Origin: an uncultured Beijerinckiaceae bacterium
Lineage (GTDB): Bacteria; Pseudomonadota; Alphaproteobacteria; Rhizobiales; Beijerinckiaceae
DNA length: 5,984 nt
Direction of reading: 5' to 3'
Assembly: GCA_937863205.1 (NCBI GenBank)
Contig: CALMGA010000276.1
Coordinates: 1 to 5,984 of the forward strand
Shown here: positions 1-5,725 of the stretch, piece after piece
Numbering within the stretch: position 1 is the first letter of the stretch
Layout of the letters: each line of letters opens with the position of its first letter
Made by a program: the position numbers and the translations under genes
The notes under the pieces: generated by a model
Told to the model about the DNA's origin: nothing
The model's database searches: none
The model's input: only the letters and a program-made list of their open reading frames with translations

Positions 1-27
1 AAGAGCTATCCCCAGCCTGTCAAAGAG

Positions 28-873
28 TCATAAACTCTGTGCAGAGCCACTAGTGGGATCAGGCACAATTCGCGGCAGACGCGGATCGCAATCGTTGGCG
101 CCGTGTCCTGCCGTCGCCTCGGACCAACGGTCCTGGAATGCGCCGAGGTGCGGGCGACCGCCGCGCTCGCGATCCAGGTAGCTGACGAGGCTGGCGACCG
201 CTTCGGCATGGCCCTGCTGGCTGGTGCGGCCGGTGAGCAGAGCGTGGCGCAGGTAGAGCCCATAGGTGTTCAGCGTGTCGACCTCGCAGTATGCCCGCAC
301 CTCGGCGATGCGGCCCGCGGCGACGAGGGTCTCGACCTCGGAACCGTGGCTGACCATCTTGCCGGGCAGCCCACAGGCGGCGGCCGCCTCGTCCAGCCCG
401 AGCTTGGCGCAGGCGCCGTGGTCGGCGATGACGTCCATCAGGTCGCAGTGCCACGCGTCGCTGTAGCGATAGCCGTAGCCTTCCAGGCGCGGGCCGGCAC
501 GGAACCACGGCGCCGCGGCGAGCCCGTGCAGCATGCTTCGCTGCAGGATGACGGGCATGTCGAAGGCTCGAGAGTTCCAGCCGCAGACGCGCGTCGGCCG
601 GCGGGCGAAGAAGGACCAGAACGCAGCAAGAATGCGCCGTTCGTCCCAGTCCGCCTCGCCGCCGGAGCGGCAGCTCGTCAAGGCGTAGCGCTCGCCGCCG
701 TCGGCATCGATCGTGATCGTCGCCTCGACGAAGCTGAGGCAGGCGATGCGGTGGTAGATCGGCTTGGGGAAGCGGCTGCCATGATCGGCCGGCAGCCGCT
801 CGCGGTCGGGCGTGGTCTCGATGTCGAGCACCAGCAGGCGATCGGGGCGGCGGCCGAGATGATGAGGGTGCAC
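28..873 (-). CDS. Predicted 3'-5' exonuclease, DEDDy type, related to the PolB exonuclease domain
   Basis: This 281-residue protein looks like the predicted 3'-5' exonuclease family related to the exonuclease domain of family B DNA polymerases (DNA_pol_B_exo2 type), which removes nucleotides from DNA 3' ends with two metal ions. Visible motifs, counting from the GTG start: Exo I D17-I-E19 in LVLDIETTPD; Exo II around N100 to D105 in GWNSRAFDMP; an acidic segment HCDLMD near D144; and Exo III Y195-C-E-V-D199, whose Tyr four residues before Asp marks the DEDDy subtype. All four acidic positions are present, so it should be active. The open frame extends 54 codons further upstream, but that stretch is low-complexity and Arg-rich. 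The GTG at 871-873 has an AGGAG seven bases upstream (881-885) and places the DIET motif at the usual distance from the N-terminus. The last 40 or so residues are Pro/Gly-rich and probably disordered. It lies 186 bases downstream of the AAA+ gene on the same strand. Confidence 0.85.
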   Translation of the reverse strand: MHPHHLGRRPDRLLVLDIETTPDRERLPADHGSRFPKPIYHRIACLSFVEATITIDADGGERYALTSCRSGGEADWDERRILAAFWSFFARRPTRVCGWNSRAFDMPVILQRSMLHGLAAAPWFRAGPRLEGYGYRYSDAWHCDLMDVIADHGACAKLGLDEAAAACGLPGKMVSHGSEVETLVAAGRIAEVRAYCEVDTLNTYGLYLRHALLTGRTSQQGHAEAVASLVSYLDRERGGRPHLGAFQDRWSEATAGHGANDCDPRLPRIVPDPTSGSAQSL

Positions 874-880
874 AGGTGTT

Positions 881-885
881 CTCCT
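881..885 (-). promoter_or_regulatory. Ribosome binding site deciding the GTG start of the exonuclease gene
   Basis: On the minus strand this reads AGGAG, seven bases before the GTG at 873-871. It favours this start over the in-frame ATG at 1035, which would add a 54-residue Arg-rich leader with no domain similarity that I can see. Confidence 0.65.
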
Positions 886-904
886 GATAATGCTGGTGTG
901 ATGT

Positions 905-922
905 CGGTCGCTGGAGCGACCG
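905..922. repeat. Inverted repeat in the leader of the exonuclease gene
   Basis: The arms CGGTCGCT (905-912) and AGCGACCG (915-922) are perfect complements around a two-base centre. As RNA this is a 7-bp stem with a TGGA/TCCA loop, about 30 bases upstream of the GTG start. There is no T-run after it in either direction, so it is not a classical terminator. An operator or a 5'-UTR structure is possible; the role is unknown. Confidence 0.4.
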
Positions 923-1037
923 GCGGCGAAGCCACGAGGCTTGGTGTCAGCGAGCAAGGGTCGGCGAGGGCAGGCTTGACGATGCCGCCCGGAGACGTTC
1001 CGGACGGCGTGGCATCGGCCGCAGCGATGGCTCATCG

Positions 1038-1059
1038 CCGCGGCTTCGGCGTACCGCGG
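1038..1059 (-). terminator. Weak hairpin directly after the AAA+ gene
   Basis: Two CCGCGG blocks (1038-1043 and 1054-1059) can pair with a 10-base loop, starting right at the TGA stop of the AAA+ frame (1062-1060). There is no T-tract, so it is at best a weak or Rho-assisted stop or an RNA-stabilising structure between that gene and the exonuclease gene. Confidence 0.2.
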
Positions 1060-2446
1060 TCAGTTCAGGCCGCGCCCGCGGTCGCGCGCCCGGAGCACCA
1101 CCGCGAGATAGGCCCGGAGCCGCCGGACGGAGCCGCCCCGCCATTTGGCCGCGAGCAGCGCCAGTTCGTCGGCGTCGAGCGGCTGCCACCAGCGTTCGTC
1201 GAGGCTCTGCTCGGCAAGGAGGTCGCAGGCGAGCGGGGTGACGAGGCTGGCGAGGTCGCTCGCGCGCGGCTCGGGGACCTCGACGATGCGCAGCCGGTCG
1301 AGCAGCGGCGCCGGTAGCGGCGTCAGGCTGTTCGCCGTGGCGATCAGCGACAGCTGCGACAGGTCGAGGTCGACCTGCAGGCAAGGATCCGGGTACGCCC
1401 GCACCGTTTCTGGTTCCAGGAAGGCAAGCAGGCTGTCCCACAACCTGCCGTAGTCCGACCTGCTCGCAGCCTTATCGACCTCGTCGACGAGGATCAGCGG
1501 GTTGGCGACGCGCGCCCGCGACGCGGCGAGAAAGGGATGGCAGGGCTCGGCCGAGTACCACCGCCGATCGGTGCCGCCGAAGGTGGCGCCGTCGGCGCGC
1601 GCGCCGTCCGTGCGCCACAGGCCGACGCCCAGGCACTCACTGAGGCGGCGCGCCAACCGGCTCTTGCCGGCGCCGGGCGCGCCGACGAGGCACACCGGCG
1701 GGAAGCGCACGGTGGCGCGGCCGACGAGCGGCGCCAGCAGGGTGTCGATCGCGGCAACGGCATAGGGAAACTCGAAGATGAGCCGCGTCCGCGGTCTGCT
1801 CCTTGGCCTTGGCGTCCGCCGCGCGCCGGCCGTGCTGCTCGCGCTCGCTGACCTTGTCCGCCTCGTGGATGCGGACATGGTGCGTCGCGGCCCGACCCAG
1901 CTCGTAGGCATGGCGGTGCGCATGCGTACCAGCATCGATGAAGCGCCCCCGGTCGCCGCCGGCGAGGGCCGACCAGCCGATCACCATCTGCTCGCCCAAA
2001 GCGAGCAACCGCGTCGCGATGGTGGGCTTGATGTCGGCTTCCCGCAAGGCCGCGTCCAAAGCGGCGATGACGCGAAGGGCCTCGGCCGGGTGCGCCCTGA
2101 CCTCGCCCACCGTCATCGAGCTCAGCCGCACCGCGTCGGCGAGGCTGCGCAGCGCCGGGCGGTCGAGTCGCACCGCGGCGCCGTCCAGGCGGGTGGCGAG
2201 CGGCTGCCAGCCACGGTTTTGATGGTTGTCGCTCCACGCCGCCGCGGCGGCGGTCTCCTCCGGCAGCAGTTCGGCAAGTTCGGCCACGACGCGTGGCTTG
2301 GCATGTCCGCCGATAGCGTGGTGGGCAAGGCGCAGCAGGCGCGGCAGTGCGCCGACCTCGCCTTCCGCCTCGGCGCCGTCCGCCGCCGCGCCGTCGCGCA
2401 CCACTCCACCAGAGTCGCGCCCGTCGTCGTCCCGCTCCTCGCTCAT
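1060..2446 (-). pseudogene. Lon-like AAA+ ATPase with an N-terminal helical domain, apparently frameshifted
   Basis: Two overlapping minus-strand frames read as one gene of about 461 residues once a single base is discounted. Frame one starts at the ATG at 2446 (GGAGG seven bases upstream, ATGA overlap with the metallophosphoesterase stop). It gives a helical, Ala-rich N-terminal part of about 220 residues ending in AKEQTAD (codon 1789-1787). If unshifted it runs on into Arg-rich sequence and stops at 1637. Frame two carries the AAA+ module from LIFEFPYAV (1782) to the stop at 1060: Walker A GAPGAGKS, Walker B LILVDEVDKA, sensor 1 LIATANS, then LPAPLLDRLRIVEVPEP, very like the ATPase domain of Lon. 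There is no Lon protease domain. Frame two has no plausible start near LIFEF, so separate translation is unlikely. The shift is one extra base (or two missing) at 1780-1789, where GCGG occurs twice. It may be a true mutation or a sequence error. Confidence 0.72.
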
Positions 2447-3327
2447 CGGGCGACCTCCACGACGAGCTGCGGGTCAAAGGCGGGGTTCTCCCGACCGTAG
2501 CCGTGCGGGTTGCAGAGGATCCGGGTGACGCCGACGCGGTAGTCGATCGAGGAGTGCACGTGTCCGTGCAGCCACAGCGCCGGTTGCGCGGCGGTGATCA
2601 GATCGGTGAGATCGCTGGCGAAGGCCGGGTTGAGCAGATCGCCGGCGTAGCGGGGGTGCACCGAGCCGGGGTGCGGGGCGTGATGGGTGACTACCACCGT
2701 CGGTCCGGCGTATGGCTCGGCCAACGCATCGGCGAGGAAGCGGCGCGAGACGAGGTGCAGCGCCAGTGTCTCCTCCGGACGGAAGCGCTGCCACGGTCGC
2801 TTGCGCCAGCCGATCATGCGGTGGTCGTTCATGCCGTGGCGTGCCTGCGCCATCGCCGCCGCTTGCTGGTCGGCGCCGTCGAGGCGGTAGTCCGTCCACA
2901 ACGTGCAGCCGAGCAGGCGCACGCCGGCGAACATTGCTGCCTCGTTCTCCAGCAGCGTGATGCCGTGGGCCGGCGCGAGGCGGCGCGCTTCGTCGAGCGT
3001 CTCGGAATAGAATGCCCGGTAGTGCTCATGATTGCCGAGCACGGCAACGATTGGCGTCGGCGCGGGGACTGCTTGGCGAAGCAAGGCGAAGGTGCGCTGC
3101 GGCCCCTCGCAGGTATCGCCCGGCACCACCACCAAATCGACGCGGGGCGCCAGCGTCGGCAGCGGTGCCGGGGTGACATCGTGGTGCAGGTCGCTGAACA
3201 CCTGAAGACGCACGCGGGATGGCGACGAGGTAATCGCGACGGAGCCGGGCTGCGGATCGCTGCCGCACGCGGACGACAGCGGCTGGACCTGCGGCTTGGC
3301 CGAGCTGGTGAGAGTGCGGCTGCTCAT
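2443..3327 (-). CDS. Calcineurin-like metallophosphoesterase
   Basis: This 294-residue protein has the full motif set of the calcineurin-like metallophosphoesterase superfamily: D46-L-H48 in FSDLHHD, G70-D71 in VPGDTCEG, G98-N99-H100-E101, H215-H216 in VVVTHHAPH, and H254-G255-H256-V257-H258. These ligands bind two metal ions, so it should hydrolyse phosphoesters. The family includes nucleases such as SbcD/Mre11 as well as small-molecule and phospholipid hydrolases, and the substrate cannot be read from the sequence. Between N99 and H215 is a loop-rich cap with Trp and Arg (IGWRKRPWQRFRPEE). The first 37 or so residues before the first beta strand are Ser/Pro-rich and unlike the core. I still use the ATG at 3327 because it overlaps the previous stop as ATGA and has AGGGAG (3335-3340) seven bases upstream. 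The 3' end overlaps the ATPase start by ATGA at 2443-2446, so the three genes are probably co-translated. Confidence 0.88.
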   Translation of the reverse strand: MSSRTLTSSAKPQVQPLSSACGSDPQPGSVAITSSPSRVRLQVFSDLHHDVTPAPLPTLAPRVDLVVVPGDTCEGPQRTFALLRQAVPAPTPIVAVLGNHEHYRAFYSETLDEARRLAPAHGITLLENEAAMFAGVRLLGCTLWTDYRLDGADQQAAAMAQARHGMNDHRMIGWRKRPWQRFRPEETLALHLVSRRFLADALAEPYAGPTVVVTHHAPHPGSVHPRYAGDLLNPAFASDLTDLITAAQPALWLHGHVHSSIDYRVGVTRILCNPHGYGRENPAFDPQLVVEVAR

Positions 3328-3857
3328 GCGAGGTCTCCCTCGCTGGCGACGGGGGCGACCCGGGCCGGCACGAAAGCCGAGCAGCCAGCGAAGCCGAACA
3401 AGGCCAGCGCCGGCTCAAGCTGCCGCTGCAGCTCCTCCAGCCGGCCCGGCGGCAGGCCGAGGCGGGGCGGCTCGGCGTCGATGCGCTCCACCCGGCCGCA
3501 CGCCTTGAGACGGTCGGATAAGTGCTCCTGGAAGAACAAGGCTGCGCTTTTGTCAAAATCGTCCGGCGAGGCGAGGCAATGGATGGCCTGCACCAGGCTG
3601 AACGGCGCGTCCGACCGGTGCTTGGGCAAACGGTCCCACAGTCGCGAACCTTCGCCGACATAGGCCACCGGTCGCGTGCCCTCCAGGCCGGAGAGCACGT
3701 AGGCGCCACTGCCCTCGTGACACTTCAGCCAGGCGCGGAGTTCGGCGAGGTCGCACCAGTCGCAGGCGAGCAGCCGCAGCGCGTAGCCGGGCGCGTGCAA
3801 AATGCGGAACGTCGATGAAGAGTTGGGCCGCGTCACGAAGCAGCGATGGATCGGCAT
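3324..3857 (-). CDS. GIY-YIG nuclease-like protein
   Basis: This 177-residue protein resembles bacterial GIY-YIG family proteins. Counting from the ATG at 3857, the GIY part is G51-A52-Y53 in GSGAYVL and the YIG part is Y67-V68-G69 in AYVGEG. A conserved Arg/His segment follows in RLWDRLPKH (R76, H80). FFQEHL then supplies E111, which fits the metal-binding glutamate. The tail AEPPRLGLPPGRLEELQ followed by LFGFAGCSAF resembles the helical region seen after the catalytic core in some stand-alone family members. The expected activity is one-metal cleavage of DNA, but this is family knowledge; the substrate is unknown. The open frame reaches back to 3998, but those 47 residues overlap the preceding gene's end and are Arg-rich. 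The ATG at 3857 has GGGAG (3867-3871) nine bases upstream. The stop overlaps the metallophosphoesterase start (ATGA, 3324-3327). Confidence 0.75.
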   Translation of the reverse strand: MPIHRCFVTRPNSSSTFRILHAPGYALRLLACDWCDLAELRAWLKCHEGSGAYVLSGLEGTRPVAYVGEGSRLWDRLPKHRSDAPFSLVQAIHCLASPDDFDKSAALFFQEHLSDRLKACGRVERIDAEPPRLGLPPGRLEELQRQLEPALALFGFAGCSAFVPARVAPVASEGDLA

Positions 3858-3903
3858 GGGGGCAAGCTCCCGGCGCGCGGCGCTGGGCGCGCGACGCCGT
3901 TGC

Positions 3904-3934
3904 AGGAGGAACGGGAAAGGAAGGAGGGAGAGGG
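3904..3934. other. Polypurine/polypyrimidine tract between two genes of the cluster
   Basis: The plus strand is almost all purine here, with an unbroken purine run at 3913-3934, so the mRNA strand is a C/U run. It sits in the 94-base gap between the stop of the small protein (3952) and the start of the GIY-YIG gene (3857). The function is unknown. It could leave the RNA unstructured or serve as a Rho-accessible site. Confidence 0.35.
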
Positions 3935-3944
3935 CTGGACGCGT

Positions 3945-3961
3945 GCGGCGCTCAGCGCCGC
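3945..3961 (-). repeat. Perfect hairpin containing the stop codon of the small gene
   Basis: The arms GCGGCGC (3945-3951) and GCGCCGC (3955-3961) pair perfectly around the three bases that form the TGA stop on the minus strand (3954-3952). The stem is 7 bp with a 3-base loop. It is followed by the pyrimidine tract rather than a U-run. It may reduce read-through into the next gene or protect the upstream message. Confidence 0.45.
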
Positions 3962-4299
3962 GTCGGCTCCGGACGCCACAGCTGCACGGCGGCGTCAAAG
4001 GCGCTGTACTGGTCGATAGCCAGCACGCCGGCGTCGACCAGCACCAGCACGGCGGAGATCGGGGCGGGGTGGTCGGAGATGCGGGTCACGAGGTCGCCCA
4101 GCGCGATCCGGCCCTCGCGCTCGGCGGCGGCAACCAGCCTCAGCTGGTCGTCGGGGCTGACGAGGGGGTGATCGACGAGGTCGGGGTGCCAGGATTGCGA
4201 CTGGCGGCAGGCACGGCGGCGGGCCGGAGCGGCGACGAGAGAGTGGCGGCGGTCGTGATTGCGCGGGCGCGCGGCCTCGCGATAGATGGCGTCAACCAT
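3952..4299 (-). CDS. Small protein of unknown function with a possible winged-helix C-terminus
   Basis: I do not recognise this 115-residue protein. The first 45 residues are Arg/His/Ala-rich and likely disordered or nucleic-acid binding. From about residue 50 the sequence becomes ordered: DDQLRLVAAAEREGR, then IALGDLVTRI, then APISAVLVLVDAGVLAID, then a short strand-like AAVQLWRPEP. The pattern of three helices followed by a wing-like end, with the phrase LVDAGVLAID, is reminiscent of winged helix-turn-helix domains; this is an impression, not a match. The start is well supported: AGGAG (4305-4309) lies five bases before the ATG at 4299. The gene is the first of the leftward set and could encode its regulator or a DNA-binding partner of the nucleases downstream. 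The stop codon is inside a perfect hairpin. Confidence 0.6.
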   Translation of the reverse strand: MVDAIYREAARPRNHDRRHSLVAAPARRRACRQSQSWHPDLVDHPLVSPDDQLRLVAAAEREGRIALGDLVTRISDHPAPISAVLVLVDAGVLAIDQYSAFDAAVQLWRPEPTRR

Positions 4300-4517
4300 C
4301 GGAGCTCCTGTGTCTGCAGGGGTAAGGTGGCCAGGTCGCTGGCGCGGCGGGAACCGCGTTGGCGACCGCCTTCGGGAAAAGGCGAGCGCCGGGACCTGAC
4401 GAGAGATTCGTCTCGCAGGAGAAAAGCTAGAGAGCCTGCCAGGCAGCGCAAGCAGAATGTGCCAAGTGCAGCTTGCTCGATTACATTATGATTAAGAGTT
4501 CCAACCGCGCTTTCCAC
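4300..4517 (-). promoter_or_regulatory. Probable leader and promoter region of the leftward gene set
   Basis: This stretch precedes the first gene of the set and has no gene I can support. On the minus strand it holds an AT-rich patch with a CATAAT-like hexamer (4485-4490) but no convincing -35 box. It has a palindrome GCCTGCCAGGC (4434-4444), a small inverted repeat CGAGA/TCTCG (4400-4415), and a 6-bp hairpin CGCCTT/AAGGCG (4367-4384). The AGGAG at 4305-4309 is the ribosome binding site of the small protein. The small palindromes are possible operator or leader structures, but none is diagnostic. Confidence 0.3.
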
Positions 4518-4800
4518 ATCCGATGCAACAGCTCAGGACAGGGTCTTCCGCTTTCCGACGTTATCATCTCGCATTCAACGACCGCCAGAGGTAGGCGGGT
4601 TGGATGCGTACTGTCGGATACCGATGGTGGAATGCACGATGCCGAAGGGGTTTGCTCTCGAGGCGAGTTTCACGCCGTTGCTACAGCAGTACGCACCGCG
4701 GCTTCGCTTACAGCGGACCACATGATCCGAAAGGGACTACTAAATATTTGCTGGACCACCGCCGACCGCAGGTCACGCTAACGAGAGTAAATATTTGATC
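4518..4800. other. Lower-G+C intergenic stretch with two TAAATATTTG boxes, no supportable gene
   Basis: Base composition is less G+C-rich than in the flanking genes. Short open frames exist on the plus strand (4604-4798, 64 residues; 4473-4781 from a TTG), but they are Arg/Ser/Thr-rich, lack a good ribosome binding site and match nothing I know. The box TAAATATTTG occurs at 4741-4750 and 4788-4797. The stretch separates the leftward gene set from the IS91 remnant and may include old element ends or a promoter. Confidence 0.4.
4741..4797. repeat. Two direct copies of TAAATATTTG
   Basis: Identical 10-base copies lie at 4741-4750 and 4788-4797, 47 bases apart start to start. Each contains the self-complementary core AAATATTT. 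In a G+C-rich window two such copies so close together are unlikely to be chance, and they could be protein-binding sites. Two copies are too few to call an iteron array. Confidence 0.45.
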
Positions 4801-4802
4801 TC

Positions 4803-4816
4803 CCCTTCCGGAAGGG
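4803..4816. repeat. Perfect 14-base palindrome
   Basis: CCCTTCCGGAAGGG reads the same on both strands. It begins six bases after the second TAAATATTTG box. It could be a dimeric-protein site or mark an element edge. Confidence 0.4.
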
Positions 4817-4969
4817 CATGTGCGCTATGCAATCGGCCAAATTGCGACCGCGTGACTGCGCGCTTTGCCGACTTCCAGGACCGGAGTTGTGAAGGGTTTC
4901 GGATGGCGGCCGATCGCGATGGATCGACCGGGTGTGCGGCCGGCGTCCGAAAGCCTCCAGGGGACGAAA

Positions 4970-5001
4970 CCGCGGGCCGGTTAGCCTCGCGGAGCCCGCG
5001 G
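4970..5001. repeat. Inverted repeat, 8-bp arms
   Basis: CCGCGGGC (4970-4977) and GCCCGCGG (4994-5001) are perfect complements with a 16-base spacer. This is the second structured site in the IS91 3' flank. Confidence 0.4.
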
Positions 5002-5045
5002 GACCGACCTATGGCGATTTGAGGTAGTGCGCGGGCATGGTCGCG

Positions 5046-5078
5046 ACCCTTGCTGTCGGGATCCACGACAGCAAGGGT
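5046..5078. repeat. Strong 13-bp inverted repeat downstream of the transposase
   Basis: ACCCTTGCTGTCG (5046-5058) and CGACAGCAAGGGT (5066-5078) are perfect complements around a 7-base loop, GGATCCA. It lies about 170 bases past the transposase stop. No T-run follows on either strand, so it is not a typical intrinsic terminator. A terminal hairpin of the IS91-family element is the best reading. Confidence 0.55.
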
Positions 5079-5249
5079 GTTCCACTTGATCGTCGGAGGC
5101 AAGCATTGCCGTCGTGACCGGGATCGTGGGGACGCTCGGCTCGGCTCGTCATGGCCGGTTTGCTCGTCACGGCGCGAGCCTGGTCGTGGCAGGTCGGTTG
5201 ACCCGCAACAAACGCTCGTCGAGTGCGATCGTGTTCAGGCGCATGATCA

Positions 5250-5725
5250 TCATGAGGTGTCGGCCCAAGCGGCGGTTGGACGTGTCCGGGGAACCTCGCC
5301 CCGGTTGAAGCGCTCGATGACGACGAGCCGTCCGCCGCAGCATGGACAGGGTGGTGCCGACGGATCGGCGGTGTTAGTTTCAGGACCTGCCGGCGCCGAG
5401 GCTGACGCGAGCAGGCTCCTGATCCGGGTGATGCTGGCGGCACGCACACCGCTGGCGAACAGGCCGTAGTGCCGGATGCGGTGGAAGCCGCTCGGCAGCA
5501 CGTGGATCAGGAAGCGGCGGATGAACTCGTCGGCGGCCAGCGTCATGGTCTTCAGCCATGGCGCACCCTTGCCCCGGGCCCGGTAGTCTTTCCAGCGGAA
5601 CGTCACGCCATCCTCGTCGCAGGCGACGAGCCGCCTGTTGCTGATCGCGACGCGGTGGGTGTAGCGCGACAGATAGGCGAGCACCGCCTCGGGACCGCCG
5701 AACGGGCGCTTGGCGTAGACCACCC
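5250..5725 (-). pseudogene. IS91-family transposase, C-terminal half, interrupted
   Basis: The frame from 5725 to the TGA at 5250 encodes about 158 residues typical of the Y2-transposase C-terminal region of IS91-type elements, which transpose by a rolling-circle-like mechanism. VVYAKRPFGGPEAVLAYLSRYTHRVAIS is the family signature split here as VVYAKRPFGG and AYLSRYTHRVAIS; Y-L-S-R-Y (5661-5675) carries the two candidate catalytic tyrosines. Next come FRWKDYRARGK, a helical GFHRIRHYGLFAS block and a CPCCGGR cysteine cluster near the end, and the C-terminus ending in DTS looks complete. The N-terminal half with the zinc-binding and HUH motifs is absent from the window. The open frame continues to 5849, but those residues come from inserted sequence. 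The break falls within the codon expected for the Trp of WVVYAK, so the gene cannot make an intact transposase unless the insert is removed. Confidence 0.85.

Larger units (their letters stand above)
4801..5249. mobile_element. Non-coding 3' flank of an IS91-family element
   Basis: No gene is supportable here. The stretch follows the transposase stop (5252-5250) and contains structures that suit an IS91-type terminal region: a perfect palindrome CCCTTCCGGAAGGG (4803-4816), an 8-bp inverted repeat (4970-4977 with 4994-5001) and a 13-bp inverted repeat (5046-5078). IS91 elements lack classical terminal inverted repeats and carry hairpins near their ends, so the outer boundary cannot be fixed by eye. 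The left limit given is a guess. Confidence 0.35.

Noticed and set aside
874..1035. Upstream extension of the exonuclease to the ATG at 1035
   Set aside because: The extra 54 residues are Arg-rich without domain similarity, and the GTG at 873 has a proper ribosome binding site.
103..1317. Long plus-strand open frame of 404 codons
   Set aside because: It lies antisense to the exonuclease gene and the AAA+ gene end, is Ala/Gly/Arg-rich, has no motif, and arises from high G+C with few stops.
1494..2477. Minus-strand open frame of 327 codons in the third frame across the ATPase gene
   Set aside because: Its translation is Arg/Gly low-complexity, while the other two minus frames carry the ordered N-terminal and AAA+ segments.
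2347..3663. Long plus-strand open frame of 438 codons
   Set aside because: It lies antisense to the metallophosphoesterase and GIY-YIG genes, whose catalytic motifs are unmistakable; its own translation is Arg-rich and featureless.
4449..4464. Sigma-54-like promoter on the minus strand (TGGCAC followed by TTGC)
   Set aside because: The gap between the GG and GC elements is 12 bases rather than the required 10, so it does not fit the -24/-12 geometry.
4473..4798. Two overlapping plus-strand small open frames
   Set aside because: One begins at TTG without a ribosome binding site; the other is very Arg-rich with poor initiation signals. Neither resembles a known protein.
5009..5449. Minus-strand open frame overlapping the transposase 3' end
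   Set aside because: It is out of frame with the recognised transposase residues, Pro/His/Arg-rich, and its downstream part lies over inverted repeats.
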